DNA of 6,378 nt, taken from NCBI GenBank assembly GCA_015493625.1, contig WGCT01000415.1:1-6378 (forward strand), in the 5' to 3' direction. The DNA comes from Draconibacterium sp. (GTDB taxonomy: Bacteria; Bacteroidota; Bacteroidia; Bacteroidales; Prolixibacteraceae). The notes below the pieces were generated by a model. The model saw only the letters and a list, made by a program, of their open reading frames with translations. It was not told the DNA's origin and did no database searches. Numbering within the stretch: the first letter of the stretch is position 1; each line of letters starts with the position of its first letter. Positions 1-5,887 of this stretch are shown in pieces. Made by a program: the position numbers and the translations under genes.

Positions 1-80
1 AAAAATACGTTTGCCTCGACATAAAAGTGTACTGTTTCAAATTTTTTCCCACTTTTGCAAAAATCGAATAAAATATATTT
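1..80 (+). promoter_or_regulatory. Leader of the argE-type gene with two Bacteroidetes-like -7 boxes
   Basis: This non-coding lead-in to the M20 gene holds TACGTTTG at 6-13, an exact match to the Bacteroidetes -7 consensus TAnnTTTG; its -33 partner would lie outside the window. A second box, CACTTTTG at 50-57, has one mismatch and sits 23 bases before the ATG, but no good TTTG lies at the expected distance upstream of it. The second box also forms a 7-base inverted repeat with AAAAGTG at 23-29 (arms 23-29 and 50-56). No Shine-Dalgarno sequence precedes the ATG, only an AT-rich stretch, which is normal in this phylum. Which box is used, if either, is a guess. Confidence 0.3.
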
Positions 81-1127
81 ATGCAGAAATACATCGAACT
101 TTTAAAACGGTTAATTTCAACACCTTCGTTTAGTAAAGAGGAGACGAATGCAGCCGAGGTGATGCGCGACTTCCTGAGAAGCGAGGAGATTCCGTTTAGC
201 ATAAAAGAGAATAATACGTGGGCTTTTAATAAGTTTTTTACTCCCGAAAAACCAACAATCTTACTCGACTCGCACATCGACACAGTGCGCCCTGCAAAAG
301 GATATACAAATAATCCGTTTGAACCTGTTGAACAGGGCGACAAACTTTTTGGACTGGGAAGCAACGATGCAGGCGGCCCACTTGTTTCGTTGCTGGCAAC
401 TTTTATTCACTTTTACGAGCGCAATAATTTGCCCTTTAATTTGGTTTTTGCAGCAACAGCCGAAGAGGAAATATCGGGTAGGCGAGGCCTCGAGATTATT
501 CTTCCTAAAATAAAACCCATCGATTTTGCAATAATAGGCGAACCCACAAATATGGAGCTGGCAATTGCCGAAAAAGGATTGTTGGTTTTAGACTGTTATG
601 CACATGGAAAATCGGGGCATGCTGCGCGTAACGAAGGCGAAAATGCACTTTGTAAAGCAGTAGACGATATTTTAAAACTTAAAAATTTTAAATTCGAAAA
701 AAGCTCCGATGTATTGGGCGATGTAAAAATATCGGTTACCCAAATAGAAGCAGGTACACAGCACAATGTGGTTCCCGATGTTTGCCATTTTGTGGTCGAC
801 GTACGAACCAACGAGCATTATTTAAATAAAGAGGCAGCTGCAATTCTCGATAATCTTTTACTGTCGGAAGTTAAACCACGCTCGGTACGCTTGAATTCGT
901 CAGGCATTTCTGTTCATCATCCGTTTGCTAAACTCATAAAAAGTAAAGGAATTAAAATTTACGGGTCGCCAACAACTTCCGACCAGGCAATTATCTCGTT
1001 TTTGTCGGTAAAAATGGGCCCCGGAAAATCGGCACGTTCGCACACAGCCAACGAATTTATTTATAAATCAGAGATTTTTGCAGGTATCGAACTTTACATC
1101 GAACTGCTTGAAGAATTAAAACTTTAA
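81..1127 (+). CDS. argE: M20 family metallo-deacylase, Bacteroidetes ArgE type (N-acylornithine/N-acylcitrulline deacylase)
   Basis: This 348-residue cytoplasmic protein has no signal peptide and a length usual for the Bacteroidetes ArgE group. M20 motifs appear in order: SHIDT (metal ligand H65, with D67), GSNDAGG (bridging D96), AEEE (general base and ligand in E128-E130), IIGEPT (ligand E154), the lid-domain SGHAAR (H180) and SHTANEF (ligand H321). The lid domain lies at roughly residues 165-275. The family removes the N-acyl group from an arginine precursor. Known biochemistry: Bacteroides fragilis carries a succinylornithine transcarbamylase, so in this phylum the substrate may be N-succinyl- or N-acetylcitrulline rather than acetylornithine; which applies here is inference. 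The ATG at 81 gives a start next to the first helix and no upstream alternative is better. The VF530 gene follows after 6 bases, suggesting co-transcription. Other arg genes are not visible in the window. A dipeptidase-like M20 role is less likely given the motif set. Confidence 0.85.
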   Translation: MQKYIELLKRLISTPSFSKEETNAAEVMRDFLRSEEIPFSIKENNTWAFNKFFTPEKPTILLDSHIDTVRPAKGYTNNPFEPVEQGDKLFGLGSNDAGGPLVSLLATFIHFYERNNLPFNLVFAATAEEEISGRRGLEIILPKIKPIDFAIIGEPTNMELAIAEKGLLVLDCYAHGKSGHAARNEGENALCKAVDDILKLKNFKFEKSSDVLGDVKISVTQIEAGTQHNVVPDVCHFVVDVRTNEHYLNKEAAAILDNLLLSEVKPRSVRLNSSGISVHHPFAKLIKSKGIKIYGSPTTSDQAIISFLSVKMGPGKSARSHTANEFIYKSEIFAGIELYIELLEELKL

Positions 1128-1133
1128 ACGAAA

Positions 1134-1355
1134 ATGACACAGCCTAATAATCCGCTACACGGTAAAACTCTCGAAGCCATTATGGTTTATTTGGTTAGCT
1201 ATTACGACTGGGACGAGCTGGGTGAGATAATTCCTATAAACTGTTTCCGGAAAAACCCGAGCATAAAATCGAGTCTTAAATTTCTGCGTCGTACACCTTG
1301 GGCTCGAGCAAAAGTCGAAAACCTTTTTGTTAATACAATTCAGAAAAAAGAATAA
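1134..1355 (+). CDS. VF530 (DUF2132) family small protein
   Basis: This 73-residue protein covers essentially the whole VF530/DUF2132 domain. Family hallmarks are [12 protein letters not shown] near residues 5-16, a [16 protein letters not shown] block at about 23-38, and [18 protein letters not shown] at about 41-58. The family is named after a Vibrio fischeri protein of known structure and is often labelled DNA-binding; its cellular role is not established. The C-terminal half is rich in Lys and Arg, which would suit nucleic-acid binding (inference). No signal peptide or membrane segment is seen, so it should be cytoplasmic. It starts 6 bases after the argE-type stop with the A-rich context CGAAAATG and is probably translated from the same transcript. 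The gene is intact. Confidence 0.85.
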   Translation: MTQPNNPLHGKTLEAIMVYLVSYYDWDELGEIIPINCFRKNPSIKSSLKFLRRTPWARAKVENLFVNTIQKKE

Positions 1356-1476
1356 AATCTTTATTGAATGCGTTCTTGTTTGTACATTGTGGAGTTAATT
1401 TGTTTTAACGTAATAAGAGAATAATATAATTTCAGACAACTTTTTGAGTTGCCATTTAACTTATAACTTTACTAAA
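1356..1476 (+). promoter_or_regulatory. Intergenic leader upstream of the esterase-sulfatase operon
   Basis: This 121-base AT-rich gap is the only sizeable non-coding space between genes and probably holds the promoter of the export operon. Two imperfect -7 boxes are visible. TTAATTTG at 1395-1402 has TTG/TTTG at 1376-1382 upstream. TAACTTTA at 1464-1471 has TTTG at 1443-1446 upstream, 17 bases away. The second would place transcription almost at the ATG (1477), so the first gives a more plausible leader. Two short dyads are present: GTTAA/TTAAC (1394-1398 and 1405-1409) and CAACT/AGTTG (1437-1441 and 1447-1451). Neither is followed by a T-run, so no intrinsic terminator for the upstream gene pair is evident. 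Confidence 0.35.
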
Positions 1477-2343
1477 ATGAGAAAAAATCTTTTACTTTTT
1501 GTTGCAATACTTTGCTCGGTTTCATCTTTCGCACAAACAGGCAAAGTGTTAGAGTCGCTCGAGTTTACAAGTAAACTGGTTGAAAATCCGGTTAAATATT
1601 CAATTTATTTGCCTCCCGGTTACGATTCATCGCAAAGAAGCTATCCGGTTGTGTATTTATTACACGGTTATTCCGACGATGAAACGGGCTGGGTACAGTT
1701 TGGCGAGGTTGACCGAATTGCCGATAAAGGAATTGCAAACGGCGACATTGCACAATGTATAATTGTTATGCCCAACGGAAAAGTTACCTGGTACTGCAAT
1801 AGCTACGATGGTTCCGACCCGTGGGAAGATATGTTTATTAAAGAATTTATTCCGTATGTTGAGAAGAAATATCGTGTGCGCGCAAAAAAAGAATACCGGG
1901 CAATTGCGGGTTTGTCGATGGGCGGTTTTGGCGCTTTAAATATTGGAATGCATCATACCGATATGTTTTCAACGGTGGTGGCACTTAGTGCAGGCATTGT
2001 TACCGACGAGCAAATTTTGAACAGCACCGGATTCGATCACTATTTCGGGAAAATATTTTACGATAAAAAACCCGAAGGAGAAGTAAACGATTATTGGAAA
2101 GCAAACAATCCGCTTCATCTTGTTGAAAGTGTTGATATTGACAAATTGAAGTCGGTTCGGTATTATCTCGATTGTGGCGACGACGACTTTTTGGGTAGAG
2201 GAAATTCTGAACTTCATTTTAAAATGAAGGATTTGGGGATTAAACACGAATACAGAGTGAGAGATGGAATACATAGCTGGGTATACTGGCGCACCGGACT
2301 GCCCAATGGATTAAAATATATTTCGAAAGTTTTTCACAGGTAA
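1477..2343 (+). CDS. Secreted CE1-like alpha/beta-hydrolase esterase (esterase D / feruloyl-acetylxylan esterase type)
   Basis: This 288-residue exported hydrolase starts at the ATG at 1477. A TTG at 1444 would add 11 residues in front of the signal peptide and is rejected. Residues 1-19 form a signal peptide with likely cleavage at SFA|Q. The mature part has the esterase D / carbohydrate esterase family 1 layout: YSIYLPPGYD (about 41-50), the oxyanion-hole LLHG (H63-G64), the nucleophile elbow GLSMGG with S147, an acid Asp in CGDDD (probably D237), and the catalytic His in DGIHSW (H266). The triad is therefore complete. Such enzymes remove acetyl or feruloyl groups from polysaccharides, or hydrolyse simple esters; the actual ester is not deducible. 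The sulfatase starts 4 bases after the stop, so both are likely in one transcript, fitting trimming of a decorated glycan in the periplasm or outside the cell. S-formylglutathione hydrolase is a relative but is cytoplasmic, so it does not fit the export signal. Confidence 0.85.
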   Translation: MRKNLLLFVAILCSVSSFAQTGKVLESLEFTSKLVENPVKYSIYLPPGYDSSQRSYPVVYLLHGYSDDETGWVQFGEVDRIADKGIANGDIAQCIIVMPNGKVTWYCNSYDGSDPWEDMFIKEFIPYVEKKYRVRAKKEYRAIAGLSMGGFGALNIGMHHTDMFSTVVALSAGIVTDEQILNSTGFDHYFGKIFYDKKPEGEVNDYWKANNPLHLVESVDIDKLKSVRYYLDCGDDDFLGRGNSELHFKMKDLGIKHEYRVRDGIHSWVYWRTGLPNGLKYISKVFHR

Positions 2344-2347
2344 CAAA

Positions 2348-3682
2348 ATGTTTAAAAAGAACACCTTCTTATTTTTTCTGGTTGTCATTCTCTTTTCTTG
2401 TTCGAAAAAAGAGATTAAACAGCCTAATATTGTTTTAATTATGGCCGACGATATGGGATATGAATGTATTAGTGCTAACGGAAGTACCCAATATCGAACT
2501 CCTAACATCGACCAACTGGGAAAAGAGGGGGTACAGTTTAAACACTGTTATTCGCAACCTTTGTGTACACCGTCGCGGGTAAAAATAATGACCGGAAAAT
2601 ATAACTTTCGGAATTATGAGGATTTTGGATACCTGAACCCAAATCAGCAAACCTTTGCAAATTTGTTGCACCGCGCCGGATACAAAACTTGTATTGCCGG
2701 AAAGTGGCAGTTAAACGGCCTGAACAGGGGCAATCCTAATAATCAGGATATTGACCGTCCTCATCATTTCGGATTCGATGAATATTGCCTGTGGCAGTTG
2801 AATCATCGGCGAAAAGATGGCGAACGATATGCCGACCCGTTAATTACACAGAATGGGAAAGATTTACCACGAAATGAAAATAGTTACGGCCCTCAGATTT
2901 TTGCCGATTATGTTTGCAATTTTATCGACCGAAAAGCGGGAAATCCTTTTTTTGTTTACTATCCAATGGTGTTGGTTCACGACCCGTTTGTGCCAACTCC
3001 CGATTCTCCAGAGTGGAACGAGCCCTGGCGACAGGAAATAAACGACACCACTTATTTTCCCGATATGGTTGCTTTTGCCGACAAAATTGTGGGGCAAATT
3101 GAGTCGAAGTTAAAAGAGAAAGGCGTTTGGGAAAATACGTTGTTTATTTTTATTGCCGACAACGGAACCAATAAAAGTATTGTATCGAAAACAAATTATG
3201 GAGTCGTAAATGGAGGAAAGGGATTGTCGATAAATACCGGAAACCATGTGCCAATGTTTGTGTCGTGGCCCGAAAAAATTAAAAAAGATACCGTTATTAA
3301 TGCACTTATTTCGCTGGCCGATTTTTTGCCTGCGTTGTGCGATGCTGCCGGAATCGATTCGACAGAATATAAAACCGACGGGAAAAGTTTTTTGCCTCTG
3401 TTAACCGGAGAAACCACAAAAACACAGAATGAGGTTTTTATTCATTATTCGCCGCGATGGGGCAGGTTCAAAAGTAACCGCTGGGTAATGAACGGCAAAT
3501 ATAAATTATACCGCGACGGACGTTTTTATAATACGGCAAACGATACTTTAGAACAAACTCTTTTAACAAACCTAACCAAACAGGAGCTGAAAATAAAGCA
3601 ACGTTTTCAGAAAATTATCGATGAAAAAGAAAATGAAATTGCATTTTCGTTAAACGATACAACCTTTAATGTAACGTATTGA
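2348..3682 (+). CDS. S1 family formylglycine-dependent sulfatase, lipoprotein
   Basis: This 444-residue sulfatase begins with a lipoprotein signal (hydrophobic 7-16, lipobox LFSC, lipidated C18), so it is anchored in the outer envelope. Sulfatase motifs in order: PNIVLIMADDMG (calcium ligands D34, D35); CTPSR at 73-77, where C73 would be converted to formylglycine and R77 stabilises it; GKW (K119); VHDPFVPTP (H211); ADNG (D271, N272); and GGKG (K291). The S1 family hydrolyses sulfate esters, here most likely on a polysaccharide or oligosaccharide. An oddity is Gln at 121 where many arylsulfatases have the active-site His of GKWHLG; Gln may be normal in this subgroup. A formylglycine-generating maturase is required but is not in the window. 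The ATG follows the esterase stop by 4 bases, and its own stop overlaps the next start (TTGA at 3679-3682). The exact sulfated substrate is unknown. Confidence 0.9.
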   Translation: MFKKNTFLFFLVVILFSCSKKEIKQPNIVLIMADDMGYECISANGSTQYRTPNIDQLGKEGVQFKHCYSQPLCTPSRVKIMTGKYNFRNYEDFGYLNPNQQTFANLLHRAGYKTCIAGKWQLNGLNRGNPNNQDIDRPHHFGFDEYCLWQLNHRRKDGERYADPLITQNGKDLPRNENSYGPQIFADYVCNFIDRKAGNPFFVYYPMVLVHDPFVPTPDSPEWNEPWRQEINDTTYFPDMVAFADKIVGQIESKLKEKGVWENTLFIFIADNGTNKSIVSKTNYGVVNGGKGLSINTGNHVPMFVSWPEKIKKDTVINALISLADFLPALCDAAGIDSTEYKTDGKSFLPLLTGETTKTQNEVFIHYSPRWGRFKSNRWVMNGKYKLYRDGRFYNTANDTLEQTLLTNLTKQELKIKQRFQKIIDEKENEIAFSLNDTTFNVTY

Positions 3683-3885
3683 AATACACAATTTTTATAT
3701 CGGTTGTTTTAATTGGTATTTATTTTCATAACAATACAAGCGCACAAACCGAACCCGATTTTAGTTGGGGAAATGGTTTGTATTTCAGTTTAAATGTTGG
3801 CGAAACAATCACTTTTCAAAAGTGTTCTGTTCAATTGCTTCGTCAAAAAAAAAGCTACAATTTGTTTAAAATTGGTGCCGATACG

Positions 3886-3900
3886 GTTTGGTTAAAAGAA
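3886..3900 (+). other. Probable one-base frameshift site
   Basis: The two halves of the M23-like gene meet here. The upstream frame reads V-W-L-K-E and the downstream frame reads L-V-K-R-S. Restoring one base in the GG at 3890-3891 gives VWVKRS, and restoring one in the A4 run at 3894-3897 gives VWLKRS. A 9-A run at 3845-3853 lies just upstream but the first frame still makes sensible protein beyond it (SYNLFKIGADTVW), and the second frame has a stop at 3867-3869, so that run is not the lesion by itself. Confidence 0.55.
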
Positions 3901-5048
3901 GTCGGCATACGTTACCAAAAATTGTTGGTGGAATACGAATTTTTGTTGCCGATAATAAAAATGTTAAGGCATTAACTGCCGACAGCAATGTTCATGGTCT
4001 ACTAAAAAAAGATGCCCTCATCTGTCTTTCCGAAGCATTAAACCCACTATTAAACCCAAACCGGTTTTATTTCCCGATAAGTTTTAACGATGGTTTTTTA
4101 TGGAGTGTTGAGGAGAATAGTACGCTGTTTGCGTATTTGCACGATGAGGAGGGGGATGCAATATCGAACGATGGAATGGATTTCGATTTGCACCGTGTTA
4201 GAGGATTGCCAAAACATTGGATTGTGGCACTCGAGAACAGTTCGGTGGTTTGGGTCGAAAACAGCGAAAAAGACAAACTGAGCCCGGCGGTGTGCGTGCT
4301 TTTAAAAAGCAATTCGCAACCCGATATCTATTATATGTACAACTACATTTATCGTAAAAGCCTTGAAGTGAAAAAAGGCGATAAATTGGTTCGGGGCGAA
4401 CCCATTGGAACAGTTTGGGGCGATAAAACGTGGGGGCATCTGCATTTCTCGGTTATTAAATCCGACACAGTTCCTGCATTCTCTTCGCACTGTTTTAATG
4501 TAGTTAACTGTTTTCCGCAACTGTTCGAGTTGTATTTTAAAAATACGTTGGATTTCAACCGGATTTACACAAAAGGAAAAATAAGTTTTGGCAGGAAGCG
4601 GTCGATAAACGGAAACAAAAAAAATTGTATCGGTTTTGAAGAGTATTCGGGGAAAGGGTGGATTTTGGGCAATTGGAATTGTGCCGGAAGAGTAGAGTGG
4701 GTTGCCAACGGCGACGAAGGAAATGCACGAGTGCGAAAAATGCTTTTTATAAATGAACCGGCCGAGTGTACAAATCCAAAAAACTATTTCGATTTCGAGA
4801 TAAATGTTAAAAATGGCGTTTACCGTATTCGTGCCGAAGTTGGCGATTCTGAATTGAAATCGTGGCAGAAAGTTCAATTCGAAAATGTTGTCGCAGCAAC
4901 ATATTCACTAAAACCAGGCGAGTATAAATGGACCGCAGAAAAAGTCGTAAAAGTCCGCGATGGAAAACTTACGGTTCGTATTTTTGTCGATGAGGAAAAC
5001 AGAACGGTGGCCGGCATTAAAGAAATTGTTTTTCAGCGAGTTTATTAA
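3888..5048 (+). CDS. Downstream readable part of the M23-like gene: degenerate LytM domain plus malectin-like domain
   Basis: Read without correction, this part opens at a TTG and gives 386 residues without a signal peptide. Residues about 60-195 resemble an M23 (LytM) beta-sheet domain: NDGMD (94-98) sits where HxGxD is expected, WIVALENSSVVWVE (111-124) matches the AxxxGxVxxV strand, VKKGDKLVRGEPIGTVWG (161-178) matches the VxxGxxVxxGxxIGxxG segment, and WGHLHF (182-187) is the HLH motif. However N94 replaces the first zinc His and the usual YxHL reads YNYI (Y153 for His), so peptidase activity is doubtful. Residues about 225-386 form a beta-rich module ending in VRDGKLTVRIFV and AGIKEIVF, a pattern seen in malectin-like carbohydrate-binding domains. 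Residue numbers are for this reading. As drawn, the piece lacks its export signal and would probably not reach its site of action. Confidence 0.6.
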   Translation: MVKRSRHTLPKIVGGIRIFVADNKNVKALTADSNVHGLLKKDALICLSEALNPLLNPNRFYFPISFNDGFLWSVEENSTLFAYLHDEEGDAISNDGMDFDLHRVRGLPKHWIVALENSSVVWVENSEKDKLSPAVCVLLKSNSQPDIYYMYNYIYRKSLEVKKGDKLVRGEPIGTVWGDKTWGHLHFSVIKSDTVPAFSSHCFNVVNCFPQLFELYFKNTLDFNRIYTKGKISFGRKRSINGNKKNCIGFEEYSGKGWILGNWNCAGRVEWVANGDEGNARVRKMLFINEPAECTNPKNYFDFEINVKNGVYRIRAEVGDSELKSWQKVQFENVVAATYSLKPGEYKWTAEKVVKVRDGKLTVRIFVDEENRTVAGIKEIVFQRVY

Positions 5049-5071
5049 AGTCTGTAGTTCAAGATTTTATT

Positions 5072-5887
5072 ATGAAAAAAAGTAAATACGTAATCTGTTT
5101 TTATGTGCTACTAATTGTATTGCTCCTGTGTGGAAACAAACTATTTGCGCAAAAACTAACTACCCACGAACAGCTAGTATATTCGCAGCTAAAAAACTAC
5201 AAAAGGGGCGAACTGCTTTTTCGTGAAACTTTTTCAGGAACTCTTTCCAACTGGCAATCAGAGGGGGATGTTAACGCAAAAATTATTGAAGGGAAACTGC
5301 GGGTTGAGTCGCAAAGTGCAGCAACTGAGAATCCGAAAGGAAATATTTGGTGGAAAATAGATGCCCGGTCGCCCTATATTTTGGAGTTCGATTATAAATC
5401 GCTTACAAATTTCGGGTTATCAATGATTTTTTGGGATGCACAAACTCTTGATGGGAAATCGCTGTTTGCTGAAAAAAGAACGGGAAAATACGAGGAGTAT
5501 ATAAATGGTAATCTTAAGGCGTATCATCTTTCGTTTCACCGTTTTGGCAGTGGAAAATCGAATATTCGTAAAGCTCCCGGATTTCATTTAATATCGTCGA
5601 CTACCGACCCCATTGAAATGAATGACACTACGTGGCACCGAATAAGCATTGTATCGTTAAAAAACCGTCAACTTGTATTTTCCGACGGAGTGCTTATTCA
5701 TCAGGTTCAGGATAATGGACAGCCCTGCTTGTCGGAAACAAGCTGGCAGCATCGGCTGCCGTGTAAAGGAACAGGAAAACCTTGTTTGGGCGGAGCAGTA
5801 GGAATTAGGCACACCCAAAAACAAATAGCCGATTACGATAATTTTACCATTTACAGGCTAATGCCAAATAAGCTTAAAAAGAGGTAG
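5072..5887 (+). CDS. Secreted DUF1961 family protein (concanavalin-like fold)
   Basis: This 271-residue exported protein has a signal peptide with a strong hydrophobic core (residues 8-20) and likely cleavage at LFA|Q (A26). The mature part matches DUF1961, a jelly-roll family related to concanavalin-like lectins and found near polysaccharide-degrading enzymes: LLFRETFSG (48-56), WWKIDARSPYILEFDYK (93-109), IFWDAQTLDGKSLF (119-132), YINGNLKAYHLSFHR (143-157), RKAPGFHLIS (166-175), GGAVGIRHT (240-248) and the closing YDNFTIYRL (255-263). No enzymatic activity is established; glycan binding or cleavage is inferred from the fold and neighbours. It starts 23 bases after the M23-like gene and no separate promoter is visible, so it is probably the last gene of the operon. 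An unusual Cys-containing stretch at about 214-238 (C219, C231, C238) coincides with two tandem DNA hairpins. Its last 14 bases overlap the end of anmK on the other strand. Confidence 0.8.
   Translation: MKKSKYVICFYVLLIVLLLCGNKLFAQKLTTHEQLVYSQLKNYKRGELLFRETFSGTLSNWQSEGDVNAKIIEGKLRVESQSAATENPKGNIWWKIDARSPYILEFDYKSLTNFGLSMIFWDAQTLDGKSLFAEKRTGKYEEYINGNLKAYHLSFHRFGSGKSNIRKAPGFHLISSTTDPIEMNDTTWHRISIVSLKNRQLVFSDGVLIHQVQDNGQPCLSETSWQHRLPCKGTGKPCLGGAVGIRHTQKQIADYDNFTIYRLMPNKLKKR
5727..5760. repeat. Two tandem perfect hairpins inside the DUF1961 gene
   Basis: GCTTGT (5727-5732) pairs with ACAAGC (5738-5743) around a 5-base loop, and directly after it GGCAGC (5745-5750) pairs with GCTGCC (5755-5760) around a 4-base loop. 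The stretch looks more GC-rich than the flanking gene. It is flanked by related sequences encoding GQPCL (about 5716-5730) and GKPCL (about 5773-5787). It could be a small palindromic insertion kept in frame, or chance structure in a conserved protein segment. Confidence 0.4.

Larger units (their letters stand above)
3679..5048 (+). pseudogene. Frameshifted exported M23/LytM-like protein with malectin-like C-terminus
   Basis: Two overlapping reading frames together make one plausible protein of about 456 residues. The first frame (3679-3975) starts with TTG and encodes a signal peptide (MKYTIFISVV..., cleavage near TSA|Q at residue 22) and a small beta-rich segment ending at GADTVW (residue 71). 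The second frame, open from 3870 to 5048, continues with KRSRHTLP...RIFVADN, an M23-like region and a malectin-like region. A single missing base around 3886-3900 (for example one G at 3890-3891 or one A at 3894-3897) would join them as DTVW-VKRSRHTLP. Before the joint the first frame gives sensible protein; after it the same frame gives a short junk tail (VEYEFLLPIIKMLRH). The gene is either a real frameshift mutant or a base-calling error; no classical slippery heptamer is seen. It overlaps the sulfatase stop by 4 bases and belongs to the same operon. No ATG exists near the start, so TTG is the only sensible initiator. Confidence 0.7.

Noticed and set aside
1444..1476. Possible TTG start that would lengthen the esterase by 11 residues
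   Set aside because: The added residues precede a complete signal peptide that starts naturally at the ATG at 1477, which also has the AAAATG context shared by the neighbouring genes.
1969..2274. Minus-strand open frame of about 100 codons opposite the esterase
   Set aside because: It is antisense to conserved esterase sequence including the CGDDD motif and has no recognisable protein features.
3845..3853. Run of nine A as the cause of the frameshift
   Set aside because: The first frame still encodes sensible protein after the run, and the second frame is closed by a stop at 3867-3869, so the frame change must occur later.
3891..3897. Programmed -1 frameshift at G TTA AAA
   Set aside because: Only the A-site codon could re-pair after a one-base slip, the P-site Leu codon would mismatch, and no clear stimulatory hairpin is seen downstream.
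4302..4877. Long minus-strand open frame of about 190 codons opposite the M23-like gene
   Set aside because: It lies wholly inside a plus-strand coding region with recognisable domains and shows no family motif; it is a frame shadow.
5869..5876. TAAGCTTA palindrome at the convergent gene ends as a terminator
   Set aside because: It has no loop, its arms are only four bases, and its A-rich flank alone does not make a credible intrinsic terminator.
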